Source: Diaporthe sp. PMI_573 (taxonomy: Eukaryota; Ascomycota; Sordariomycetes; Diaporthales; Diaporthaceae). From it: 64,000 bases of DNA. This document shows positions 31,849-42,347 of the stretch, in pieces. Location: the NCBI GenBank assembly GCA_021399435.1, contig JAJTUP010000077.1, positions 186,001-250,000 on the forward strand. The letters are read 5' to 3'. The translations under genes and the position numbers were made by a program. A model generated the notes under the pieces. The model did no database searches, was not told the origin of the DNA, and was given only the letters and a program-made list of their open reading frames with translations. The first letter of the stretch is position 1. Each line of letters opens with the position of its first letter.

Positions 31849-32733
31849 GTTGAGAATCTGGTAGTACTAGTAAGGAAGAGGAGGCGCATCGCGTTCGCAG
31901 GTCTGAACATATGTAGCGACAGCTTCGATCTAAGGCACGCTGTGACGTAGGATCGACAGTGGAATCTTGGTACCATTATCAAACATGACATCTTGCCATT
32001 AAGCTCCTCTAGTACCTACATAAGGATATCTAAATGTTAACTTGGTACGAACTGGTTTTGTTAAGAACGGATCAGCACGTGAACAGGCACCAATTAACAT
32101 TAAAGCATCCTTGCGTACTTTACTCCGTAGATTGCTGAAGATTTTATCCTTGTCAAGATTGCTAAGCGTTGCGTGATTACGGAGGAAACACTCCGTGCCA
32201 CAGGCCAATCTTCCGGAGCATTTGCACCTACCGACATCTTAATTCTGATTTTGAGTTAAGTGACAAGATGCTTCCCATCCATATATACTCAGCCCAGGTG
32301 AGAACCAGCATCAGGGTTGGTAAGCCTCCTGCAATGCAAACGCCGGGGTCGATTGCCTCAGTGCCGGCGTTCCAGACCTGTTGCTGTCCCCCTAAGCCTG
32401 ATCGAACCTGAGCGAGGGAACTGCGTTCACTTGGCGCATCGCAGCACGACACTTGCGAGGAGCTTCAAAGCCTTCCCAACACACTTCCCCTAGCTGATAG
32501 CCTTTTGTACGAATACTTACGTGTTGATAAAGCATTCACATGCTAGCGAATCACCAGATCAATATTGCGACAGCGTGACGTAAACATTAGAGCCAACGAA
32601 AATCGTCATGACGATCGCTCCGAGGGAATCAAGTTATACTTAAAGAGACCTATGACACTCGGCTCATGCGTATTATCTGATGAACTATACCGTTGTAATA
32701 ATTCTTGGCTTCACCCGACCTAGTGACAAGAAA
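31849..32733. other. Intergenic, no recognised feature
   Basis: 0.9 kb between divergently oriented genes (SDR on minus, HVA1-type on plus), so it should hold both promoters. No specific motif was assigned. Confidence 0.45.
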
Positions 32734-33051
32734 ATGTCGCGTCAAGTCCGAGACAAGAACTCGCAAGCAATCAAAGAAGGGGATCACGTCTGGACTAATT
32801 TTCGAGGCGGTAAACGGGAAGGACCAGTGGAAAGAGTTGATGTTACCGAACAAGATGCTCGCGAAGCAGCAGTAAAGAATCCACCCAAGGTGAACCAGAC
32901 CCGCCCCCGCTCCCCCCCCCCCCCCAAAAAAAAATCTCCAGTGCTGTTCCACGTGTTAACTAACCCTCTGCAGGTTACTTTCACGGATCAGCACGGGCAC
33001 AAGGTCTCGCACAACCCGGAGACTTTGCAACACGGAAGCGGAAGGGAGTAG
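32734..33051 (+). CDS. Small HVA1-type TUDOR-domain protein (DUF2945)
   Basis: A 77-aa protein in two exons: 32734-32889 and 32974-33051, with an 84-bp intron between a GTGAAC donor and CTGCAG acceptor. The sequence MSRQVRDKNSQAIKEGDHVW, TNFRGGKREGPVERVDV joins to VTFTDQHGHKVSHNPETLQH. It has the short beta-barrel pattern of the hypervirulence-associated TUDOR family (PF11160), a widespread small fungal/bacterial family of unclear molecular role. The start at 32734 is chosen because the upstream in-frame Met at 32680 adds only a hydrophobic, unlikely leader. The intron contains a C14-A9 homopolymer run. Confidence 0.7.
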   Translation: MSRQVRDKNSQAIKEGDHVWTNFRGGKREGPVERVDVTEQDAREAAVKNPPKVNQTRPRSPPPPKKKSPVLFHVLTNPLQVTFTDQHGHKVSHNPETLQHGSGRE

Positions 33052-34428
33052 CCTCAGAAAGAACTAGGTGTAACTCAGAACGGTATTTTGCAAGGATAGC
33101 CACGACAATGGCTTACAAGAGTTCACTAGAGTTCACTAGAGGTTCTCCGGTATTGGCTTCTTACGGCTTCGTTGCTAGCGTGGGGCGCCTTCCAGCGCAA
33201 GCAGTTCAGCCCACTCTAGTATGAGCAGTTGAACTTACGCACCTCCTATAGAATACCACCACTAGTTCAGGTTTCTTCTCTGAGAACGCGTACACATTTG
33301 CAATCTATATGGTTTACATATATCCTTTTAGGCAATTACGAACTAACAAAGTCGTAAACCACCATCTAACAGCTACTTCGTGGTGTGTCAATCTCCGACT
33401 TGCCCTATTCTCTCAACGCAGGGGCTGGTTCCTTTATTGGTAAGGAGGGTTGAGCTGTAAAGTTAATAGCTATCGCTTTTAAGAATTCGAATCTCTTGTC
33501 TCCTAGAATGAGTAACTCAATTGGTAGAGTATTTCCTTGTCACGGAAAGAGAAATCGGTTCGAATCCATGTGACTACCGGTCTCCGGAGGGAATTTCATT
33601 CCCCGGCATACGGTGGCCAAAGGTATAGAACCCAATAATGATGAGTTTGGAGAGGCTCTCAGCAGTCATAATCTCGCCAGTAGCAGACAGCCTGCATACC
33701 GTTTCGCCAGCCAATCTCAATCCCCCCCGATATCGAGTCCGAAATGTCTGTCATTGACGGCAGCTACGCGGGGAAGTAAGCGAGCGACGAAACTCGTACT
33801 GGAGCTGCACGCGTGTGAGATCTTCTTGATGTTATTTAACGTATAAAGTATAAAGGGACCGCGTGGAAAGTCGGTTGGGCCGCACAGAGAGATCTCGGTA
33901 GGTGCACACTTTTTATTCTTGGGAACCAGTCGAATAGCCCTGCCGTGGCGCCATGTGCTCTTAGCCGGGTGTAACGATGCGTACTCTGGGTAAGGCAGTA
34001 ATAGGTCTGAACGGGGAAGTCAAGCATATAGATTAATTATGAGGAGGTAACGATTCATAAGGAGTTCGTCGGAATTATCCTATCCAAACATAAATGCTTA
34101 GATTAATCACTGAAGAATTAAGCCCTTCTGTATCAGTTATGAAAATGACTGTCCCTTTTATACTTGACATCCTTCATGTATCTCTGTGCCTTGCTGGATC
34201 TCCGTCATCCAATGATCCCTACTAGGATCCCTTGGCTTCCCTCTTGGGGTCGTGCCCTCATAAGTATGTTATATCCTGACCGGCTCATCCTCTAACCATT
34301 AGTTAAATTATTGGTTTGTAACACAGCGACACAAGCCGCAGTCGCATCCTTAATTAATCAACTAGGACAAGCCTGCCTACCAAAGTGTACATGTAGACCA
34401 TTCGCTCATTTGTGCCACATTTCCGAAA
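33052..34428. other. Intergenic with tRNA-like sequences
   Basis: 1.4 kb with no protein gene. The interval around 33450-33575 resembles mitochondrial tRNA sequence (listed separately). The remainder becomes AT-rich near 34020-34400. Confidence 0.45.
33506..33572 (+). other. tRNA-Asp-like (GTC) sequence, possibly of mitochondrial origin
   Basis: The segment has a D-arm (ACTC ... AATTGG ... GAGT), an anticodon arm TTTCC-TTGTCAC-GGAAA with anticodon GTC at 33539-33541, and a T-loop-like GGTTCGAATCC. The acceptor 5' side (GAATGAG) has no matching 3' strand, so it is not a complete nuclear tRNA. Just upstream (33465-33505) another T-loop-like AATTCGAATCTC occurs. Two tRNA-like pieces in tandem with low-GC arms suggest a nuclear copy of mitochondrial DNA. 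Confidence 0.4.
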
Positions 34429-35105
34429 CTATGGACAGAGTGCAACGCGCTGTACCTCTTCAAGCGGCGGAATCACGCTAACAATCATCGTATCCTGTTC
34501 ATCGATTCCAGGTCTCTCCAGGGCCTCAAATTGTGTGAACACAAGATCAGGATTCGCAAAATAGCCTTTTCTGGCCTCGGCTCGATGTTGTAACACTGAT
34601 TCTGGTGCATCGAGGAACAGGAAGAGGATACGGAGATCTCCAGATCGTCGACATCTATCCGGCAGGGTGTCTCTGTAATCGCGCTTCAGAGCAGAACAGG
34701 TCATAACAAGATAGTTCGAGCCAGCCTCTTGCGGACGGATGGAGGCATGGTGTCTGAGAGTTTCAAGCCAATGCTGACGGTCTAAGTCAGTCAGCGGCTC
34801 GCCTCTGTGCATCTTGTCCATGTTCGCTTTCTCGTGGAACTGGGTTCTTTGTTAGTGAAGTAATAATAACAGTGGTACGTGCGGGTTCTTACTTCATCAC
34901 CCTCAAGGAAGCGGGCGTCAAGCTTAGAAGCAAGATATTCGGCAATTGAGGTTTTACCCGAGGCAGTTGGACCTGATACAAACATGACGAACCGATGATC
35001 TCGGCCCTCGTTTTGGTCTTGGTTTGAGTTTTCAATCATCGTCTGCCACGATGTAGTGCTTGTGAAATTCTGATGAGATCTTGTGGGAGTATCAGCGTCC
35101 CTCAT
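34429..35105 (-). CDS. Gluconokinase (GntK family)
   Basis: ATP-dependent phosphorylation of D-gluconate to 6-phosphogluconate, feeding the pentose phosphate pathway. Two exons (35105-34893 and 34839-34429) with a 53-bp intron starting GTAAGA give 207 aa. The P-loop GPTASGKTS is at residues 45-53. The join yields LEGDE/FHEKANMDKMHRGEPLTD, the family's substrate-binding motif, followed by DRQHWLETL, CSALKRDYRDTL and LRILFLFLDAPESVL. The first Met at 35105 gives a 40-residue polar leader; the Met near 35039 is an alternative start. It appears intact and cytosolic. Confidence 0.87.
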
Positions 35106-35296
35106 TAGTAATACGGCGGCCCACGTCTGTGAAAGGCCTACTGTGTATGCTTAGATGGGAGGTAAGTCGCCGAAGGGCAGGAAGTATGGCAAAGCAGCCG
35201 ATCACTGTGGTGGTAGATATAAGCCCAAGTCGCGACGTCACAATCTCGTGCCGCAAACTGACAACTTATGTACGAAACGCGAACCCGCTCTATGAT

Positions 35297-35897
35297 GACG
35301 TCATCGATAATGAGACCGCCTGTGACTGTGTCGTTCTGGCGTAGAAGACACACCCTTGGTCCCAGAATGCGTCATATAGCAGGTTAGAACCATGCTTCTT
35401 GCCGATATGCGCAACGAAGGATGCGTTTGTCGTGGCATTGGGACCAACCATGCCCTGGTGTTCTTTGGCTCTGGTAAGGCATCCAGATACCTGGCACGCT
35501 CGATTGCTTCATCCCATAGGAGCTCAACAAGGCAATTCGTCTGCAAGAGTCGTCAGCATTCGTGTGCTATGGGAAATACGCCATGAGCGGTTCACAATAC
35601 AGCATGCGATAATACAGCTCTTCGCAAGAACGCCCTAGTGACTTCTTCCACCGACAACTTTCTGTTCCGAAGCGCGGCCAGGAGCTCCGTGATGGTGTAT
35701 TTTTCTGTGATTTCGAATTCTTGCGCAGTCGAAATTGTTTTGGGCAGGCCTTGGCTATTGTGGTAGCTTATCTGGGATCCCCTGGGTTTTGGGTTCGACT
35801 TTGGCAAGGGACGCATCGCGCTCGGCCCTGGCCTAGTCAGCCTTCTCTTCCCACGATTGAGGCTGCTCAGGTCAGCCATCTCGTCTTGGTGATGCAT
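35297..35897 (-). pseudogene. Amidase-signature enzyme, N-terminal relic
   Basis: The minus strand encodes the start of a fungal acetamidase/amidase: EFEITEKYTITELLAALRNR, LSVEEVTRAFLRRAVLSHA, then an intron (GTATTG ... TTGCAG) to TNCLVELLWDEAIERARYLD. A frame change follows, with loss of the expected GPLHGLPIS segment, to KEHQGMVGPNATTNASFVAH and AFWDQGCVFYARTTQ. Sequence identity ends soon after (stop near 35297), before the Ser-rich catalytic core. It is a dead 5' fragment that preserves only the Lys of the catalytic triad. Confidence 0.75.
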
Positions 35898-36321
35898 ATC
35901 TCAGGCTTGCAAGGCCTGAAAGGTGGAAATAAAGTGGTGTGCTTCAGCTGAATGCGGTGTTTAGACCTATAACAAATGTGACGGACAGGTTTGACTTCAT
36001 CCGAATTTATGTAAAGAGACCAAGTGTCGATGGTCTTATGGCTCATTCGTAATGATACATGTCCGGTGTATTTTCGGAGGCGTTTCTGGCCCCTTGATAA
36101 TTCAAAACTCCCATGCAAAACGGCGGCCAATTGCCTAGCTCTGGCGACGAAAGGTTCGAGACGACCCATCTACAATGATATCCAGGATCGCCAGCCAGCC
36201 TGAATATAATGATATGACAGGCTAAAGAGTGCTGGCACATGATAAAATGGGGTTATCACCTCCCGTCTCTCTCTCTTTCTTCGTGAACCTACAAACCTCT
36301 GACCGAACACTTTCATGCTTC
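35898..36321. other. Intergenic, no recognised feature
   Basis: Short frames only. It separates the amidase relic from the Zn2Cys6 pseudogene. Confidence 0.45.
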
Positions 36322-37211
36322 CTATGCGAGGCACGAGAAGGGTATTTGCCTGCTGCCTTCGCAGGTTGCATCACCCATCAAACCAGTCCAACTATTCATT
36401 ATCGGCTGTCCCAGGGAATCTGAACCCTGGATTGGCGGCCACAAGAGCGGGTCGATGATGGTTGGTCTGATGTCCATGTTAAGATTTATGGGCATCATGT
36501 TGTCGAGCATGCCGCCGAAACATGTCGTATTAGGGCTTGCCCACGGATTTGCCTGCATTGCTGCAGACTGATTTTGCAGGTCGGGTATCGACGCCGGTTG
36601 TGAGATGGTCGAAGACTGAGGAGAGTCGTTGTTCAAGTCACCGCTCGAGTCGAACGAGAAGGGACTATGTCCTTGCGAGCTGTTCGAGGGGAGATCAGTG
36701 GTCGCCGTAGATGGCGACCAGCAATTTTGGCACTCGCAAGACACATCACTGTTTCGATGGCCTTCAGTGTCTATCCTCATCCCACAGTCGCCAGGTAGCG
36801 ATATTGTAGAACCTCCCTCCAACTTCTCGAACACACCGTCGACAGACGTGCCCGCTTCCCTCAGCATTCTGACAACCTCTTCACCAATTTCTGGTATGCT
36901 CAAAACCTCGAGTATACGGTTACGTCGGCGGAGCTTCCCGCGAAGGGTGGTAGCCTCATCTTGAAGGCTGCGTTTTGAGGCCCAGGCACGCTGGATGAAG
37001 TGGCATTCGGAGCCTCGTTTGTGTCAGCGTCCGCAGGGTTTCTGGCCGTCACACTGTGGTGCATATGTCAGCAATTGAAGCTGTAATATGACCATCGATA
37101 GATAGTAGGAGGCAACCGTACCTTTGCTCTCTTGTCGTGGCACGGTTAGCAAGCTGTGCGGGTGATGGGCTGGGGCACGCAGCCACTCTTCTTGACTTTC
37201 GAGGTAGTCAT
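36322..37211 (-). pseudogene. Zn2Cys6 transcription factor pseudogene (inverted paralogue of 39080-39984)
   Basis: Start MTTSKVKKSG at 37211, an intron beginning GTACGG after KRAK, then CDGQKPCGR, matching the plus-strand copy exon for exon. Two stops destroy the zinc cluster: TAA replaces the Glu after Cys21, and TGA replaces Cys40. Beyond that the frame stays open to 36322 (FIQRAWASKRSLQDEATTL, VRMLREAGTSVDGVFEKLEG, MQANPWASP, MPINLNMDIRPTIIDPLLWP, MNSWTGLMGD). A truncated product from an internal Met could exist but would lack the DNA-binding domain. The stop-causing changes are G-to-T and C-to-A, not RIP-type. Confidence 0.85.
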
Positions 37212-39079
37212 TATTCTTAACTTGGCTGTTGGGAATATTCACGTGCGTGCAATTAATTGTTTTAAGGTGTGTTAAGAAGAAGATTCGAATCTCGTGGACG
37301 AGGTCGGTGCGGTCAAAAGTCCGAGAGGAGTTCCAGGTGGTAGAAATTATGGAAAGAAACAGAGTCTCGCTGCATCGAGATATGATATGACTGGTGGTGA
37401 GGATATGAAATCATAATTCGTGCAGCCCATGGCCGATTCCATCAATGCAAGAACCTGTGGCGATCGATAGAAAATGGGTGCTGCGGAACACACCAGGTCA
37501 GATAAACTAGACGTCGCGGATTCGTCACCTTTTCAACCCCAAGCGCGACCGGTACAAAGATCTACACTGAGACGGCAACTCCTACATCACCCCAAACCAA
37601 CGCACGATTACGACCCCCTTAACCTGATCCGACCCAAGGAGCTCTTCAGACGTAGGTACCGTCAATATCGCGTTCCAGGGTTTCCGTGGTTTATACTAAA
37701 GCAATGATGTGGATCTCGGAGAGGGGTCCGCAGTTAATCCAGCCAATCAAATGAGGGGGGCAAGGTATTTGTGTACGAGGATGCCATCCAAGAGAACCTT
37801 CGGCGTTTTCCATGTAGAACCCGAATCTGACAGTGATCGAGTGAAGCGTGCCTCAAAGAGTCCGGAGGAGCCTCCGGATGGTCAAGCGTAACTGTGATTG
37901 GAAGTTGTCAGCCTGGACGATCTACCGAACGTCATCGCCTCGGTGCTAGCTCCTTTTCTCCTCTTACGGCTTCGGGAATTGTACGGATACCCATGCTTGG
38001 GTTCATGTTACGGATATCTTCGATCCCAACGCCTCGTAATACCCGTGTGTGGTATCCACCTTCCCTCTTGATCCAAGCGGCCATTGTGATCCATAATGCT
38101 TCGTTCTCTCCTCGGAAATGCGATGGTTAGTAACCCAATGTATGATATTGTGGCCTGGAGTCATTTGATTGCTCAGACAACTGTAAGCTCTACCCACCTC
38201 GTGCCTATGACGTCACCATTGAACTGGTTCTGACGGATTACCATCAGCCTGGGGAGACACACATAGCGACAAGAACAGCCTCTCAGCCCATCTCAATGTT
38301 TGGAATTGAGTTTGCCAATCTCTTCCTGACTAATCCGCTCGCGCCCCTCGATCGATCATGCCCACGATACCAAGAATTTGGAGGACAGACCGGCTCTTGC
38401 CAGAGGACGGAGTATCAACCCTCGAGTGCTTGGTGTGAAGCGAACCAAGCAGCCGACCTGATTGGGGTCAGGGGCTGGCCAATCAGGACACCAGAAACAA
38501 TAGCTTTCTAGCCCGGAGCACCTTCCGGGTTAATATTGTGTCACGAGTGGTTATTTGGCTAGAACACCTCTGGAAACCCACTGGGGTTCACGTCAATTCC
38601 GTTTGGCGCACCCACGCCAACATAGGATTTTATGGGTGACGGCACGATAAGCGCATCGTGGATCGAGTTTGGTCCCGTGGGGATCGTTAGGCGCTGGGTC
38701 CGCTTGAGTATGTGTTCTATGTACATGTACAGTTCAGTACTGGTAGCCACATGGGTGTATATGAGCACTCTGCTCTGCTGATAGAGCTTACAGCGGGCAG
38801 GCAGTATGTCCTCAATGGGATCGGCAATTGAGCATGCTGACCCCAGTATGATTTCATTCCCGCCTCCCCCCCCCCCCAACTTTCGTGTCCCGCGATGCAT
38901 TGGGGTTGGCTTTTTCTTGATAATCCAACACGTTACGTAGACCACCTCGACTCTGTCTCACAGAGCCAATGCACCATCAATATTGCAATTATCCAAATCG
39001 TCTTCCCAGGCCCATCACCTTCTCAATCATTGATTTCTCACACATCAAACACAGACCTACTCATTCCGTATCAACAACC
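37212..39079. other. Intergenic centre of the inverted Zn2Cys6 pair
   Basis: 1.9 kb between the two divergent copies, holding both promoters. It includes a C12 run at 38866-38877. Frames such as 38296-38511 and 38559-38945 show no domain. The right 140 bp (CA- and TC-rich) is a plausible 5' leader for the plus copy. Confidence 0.45.
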
Positions 39080-39732
39080 ATGACGACCTCAAAGGTCAAG
39101 AAGACAGGACGCAAGCATCAACGCTTCACCCACACAGCCTGCGAACCCTGCCGCGACAAGAGAGCTAAGGTATTGCTCTGCCCCGTTCACTATCGCCCCC
39201 GGCCTCCTTTCAATCCATAGCAGTGGCTAATACGGTTTCTTCTCTACAGTGTGACGGTCAAAAACCTTGCGGACGCTGCCAGGGACGAGGCCTGGAGTGT
39301 CACTTCATCCAGCGCGCCTGGGCCTCAAAACGTAGTCTTCAAGACGAAACAGCCACCCTCCGCGAGAAGCTCCATCGCCGAGACTGTGTGCTTGAGGCAC
39401 TGAGCGTGCCGGGTAGCGGTGACGACATCGTCAGGATGCTGAGGCAAAGCGATACTACTATCGATCAAGTTTTTAAGAACCTGGGTGAAGGCTCTAGAAT
39501 TCCACCGAACGACGATGCAGATATGAATCTGGACCTGGGGGATCAAAGAAATAGTGGTGGAGCATGCGACCGCGAGGGCCGTTGGTTACCGTCAACCGCA
39601 AGCACCAACCTCTTCTCCGAACTGTCACAGGGACACAGCCCAATCTCGTCCGCCAAGAACGGGACCTTCACCGACGACGGGGCTTCCCAACCCTCGACCA
39701 TCTCACTATCCTCGACGACATCTGATCAATAA
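39080..39732 (+). CDS. Zn2Cys6 transcription factor, interrupted by an in-frame TAA
   Basis: Exon 1 (39080-39169), intron 39170-39249 (80 bp) and exon 2 from 39250. The zinc cluster CEPCRDKRAKCDGQKPCGRC plus the sixth Cys seven residues later is canonical (C-x2-C-x6-C-x5-C-x2-C-x6-C, Cys21-Cys47). A short coil (LQDETATLREKLHRRDCVLE) follows. The frame stops at TAA 39730-39732 after 190 aa. The same frame then continues without another stop for 83 codons to 39984 with sequence conserved in the minus copy (MQAIPWASLGATSFG, MPINLNLDSCPSIIDPLFWP, LNSWTGLMSD). A CAA-to-TAA nonsense is the simplest reading, so the product lacks its conserved C-terminus. The regulated genes are unknown. Confidence 0.8.
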
Positions 39733-39984
39733 CAACAGTCTGTAGCAATGCAGGCCATCCCCTGGGCGAGCCTAGGCGCGACATCGTTCGGCACTATATT
39801 TGATAGCACGATGCCCATAAATCTGAACCTGGACAGCTGCCCCAGCATCATCGATCCGCTCTTCTGGCCACCCGTCGCGGGCTCAGATCCCCTGGGACAG
39901 CCGATGCTGAACAGCTGGACAGGCTTGATGAGCGATGTCAACAGCGATGTCAACAACGAGGTCGACTTGCCCTGTGTCGCGTAA

Positions 39985-40608
39985 GATAGGGACCGCGATT
40001 ATACGAACAGCGGCCTAATTGAACACTAGGCCTTGTACGACTTCTTGTGCATTATTCGCAGGAGAAAAGGAGAGAAAAGCAGTGATACCCCCTGTTGATA
40101 ACGTAATGCGGGCACACATTGCCAGGTAAGATGGATGGGAGAACAGTCGATGGCAGGAGTCAGGCGTTGCCAAGGGTTTTTTATGTTGTGCAATCAGCCT
40201 TCTGGAGACATGGGGAGCCTCCATATTCCGCAGTAGAGATTGGCCGCCCATAGGCTGGCACGCCTCTGAGCGTCCCACATGCTGCGGCATGAATTCATCA
40301 TCTAAAAATGAGTTGGAGTACTCACAACACGCGCTGAAGCTGCAGCCCCAAGCATAATTCCTGAACTGTATTCCGAGGTTGTAGCCGTTTGCAGACCGCG
40401 AACGCGCGAAAGCATGAATCCGACAGGTCCCAAGTTGCCAAACAGGGGCCTCTAACTCAAAGGGTGGAGTGCTGTTAACCGTCGAATCCCCTGAACTACC
40501 CCTACAAAGTGTGCCACACCATCGCAGGATCCTTGCTACTTCGCCATCTCGAACCCAAGGGCACAGACAGCCATTTCCTGCCTTGATGCACCGCAGCGAC
40601 CAACTGTA
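39985..40608. other. Intergenic, no recognised feature
   Basis: 3' flank of the Zn2Cys6 gene. A 201-codon minus-strand frame (40015-40620) covers it, but composition and lack of domain suggest chance. Confidence 0.4.
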
Positions 40609-41405
40609 AAACTTATTCACGACTTTTTCACATCCTCACGACGGGCACGGCAGTCTGCAGATGCAATATAAATGAATTATTTCTCGTTAAATCACCCAAG
40701 TATGTTGAGTCGGCTTTGACTTGATTGAGCAGAAATTAAGCTGGAAAGTCTCCCACAAAGCACGCAGGCTGCCAGGTATTGGTGCTTCATGGTAACGCTC
40801 TTTCGACGTAGTTCGTGCCATTATGACGCAGACGTATCCAATCTAGGGTGGTCAACTCTTCGTCATTTGTATCGTTGTGGTTGGGTTTGTACATCATAGG
40901 TATCATTGTCGACACCGCCTTAGAGCCGAGCAGTCCCTTGTTGGGGGGGCGGGGGGGGGGGCAGAAGCGTTGCTTCTGCAGCACCGCCGTTACGGGATTT
41001 TCGATAGCATTAGTCTTTTCGATGTCCTGGAATCGTTAGTATCCGGAAGAAGGCCTATTCGACATGATCAATTACCGCCTGACAAGCTGCATCTACGTGC
41101 ACGACTACGTACCCAATAAGGTCTTCACATGCATTCACGACACGATGCCGTGGAAACTATGACGTCCATTATGCGTCATGGCCTGCATTGAGATGACATA
41201 TAATGTCCCGGATTTCTCTCTTCTACGTCTAGATAGTTCAACGCCTCCAATGCAAACCATAACGAGTTTTGAAGTATATGTTGAACATCATGTCACTGCC
41301 GATTACCACTGAATCATCCACCGTCATGTCCGACTTGAATAACCAGATCAATGTGCAGAATGAGCGCGACCAAGGCGTTTCTCACACCATCGGGCGCTCC
41401 AAGGT
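40609..41405 (+). repeat. Duplicated segment, copy A (direct repeat of 54387-55207)
   Basis: Starts at AAACTTATTCACGACTT and runs to GCGCTCCAAGGT, matching copy B throughout with scattered substitutions and small indels. It includes the promoter (TGACGTCC at 41160-41167, TATA-like CATATAATG near 41196-41204) and the first 26 codons of the small gene. Copy A carries a G7-C-G11 run at 40943-40961 not seen in B. Confidence 0.9.
41326..41405 (+). pseudogene. Truncated copy of the 97-aa hydrophilic protein gene
   Basis: MSDLNNQINVQNERDQGV and SHTIGRSKV match the start of the intact gene at 55131 (MSELDNQTTVQNERGQGF). At 41405 homology stops abruptly and kinase sequence on the other strand begins, so only the first 26 codons remain. 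Confidence 0.85.
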
Positions 41406-41660
41406 GCCGCAGATGGTCATCAACTCGGAACGGTCCCGCGATAATCCGAAGTCGCCTAACTTGACATAAATATCACTTTCCGATCGGTACTGTACAAGTA
41501 TATTGGCCGGCTTGATGTCTCGGTGCGCGATTGGTGGCCTGTTCTCGTGAAGATATGTCAAAGCCGATAAGCAATGACGGACGATTGTCAAGGTCTCATC
41601 GTATGATATATCCTTAGCCGAAAGATCTGAAGGGCATGGGACTTATCTCCGCATCCGGCT
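41406..41660 (-). pseudogene. Protein kinase domain fragment
   Basis: The minus strand encodes kinase subdomains VIb-VIII: CLSALTYLHENRPPIAHRDI, KPANILVQ, VKLGDFGLSRDRSELMTICG. Catalytic Asp (HRD), DFG and the start of the activation segment are present. It is cut right after TICGT by the boundary of duplicated segment A. Upstream readable sequence reaches at least SAKDISYDETLTIV near 41620; beyond about 41660 the frames break down. Confidence 0.8.
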
Positions 41661-42347
41661 TTGCATCGTACGTCCAGACGACCACGGTGGGTGCTGACGG
41701 CCAGCTTCGTTTGACATGAGCACAAAGCCAGAGAAACTGCTTTGGACCTGAGGCATGGATGGCGCGTGACGTAAGCACCCGACAACTCCGTCTCGAGGAG
41801 TTCTAGTCCAGGTACCCGCACTTAGATGGACTATCAGAGCTTCATCTTGATGCCTTCTATACCTAGTCTGTGCTTTCAAGAAGTCTCTCAGAACGCAGCG
41901 GACGTTTTGAACGTCGACCCTGGCTAGATCTCTGTGGTTGCGCTTATATCGGAACAGGAATCAGTGCACTGATCAACTAATTATAGCTGCACTCCATTCT
42001 GAAATGCCATCTACGATAAACTCCCCGGCCCTAGGGAGGAGCACTCGGAACACGTCGTCTCCGCCCTGTGTTTTGCCCTGTGATGTCATCAGGTGCTGCG
42101 GTTGCAGAATGTGCCACTACATAGAAGACAGTGAGATCGCTCCCTGCGCGATTGGTCGTCCCCCGCTTACTCCGATTTCCCTGTCTCATATTTGTTGGGT
42201 CGTTGCGACATCTGATTGAGATATGCTTGATCACGTTGGATATTATCTCCAGTTGATGTGTAATGAGCGTGTTGCTTTGCTAAGAGAAGGAAGAAACAGG
42301 AGTCCAAACCCTCATTCAGAAGACAAATTGAACCACGAAATGAGACA
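41661..42347. other. Intergenic, partly decayed coding DNA
   Basis: May contain more of the kinase gene (minus-strand frames to 41880) but no continuous match was recognised. The right part is the 3' flank of the HET pseudogene. Confidence 0.4.

Noticed and set aside
40015..40620. 201-codon minus-strand frame after the Zn2Cys6 gene
   Set aside because: No domain or splice logic; it overlaps the start of duplicated segment A.
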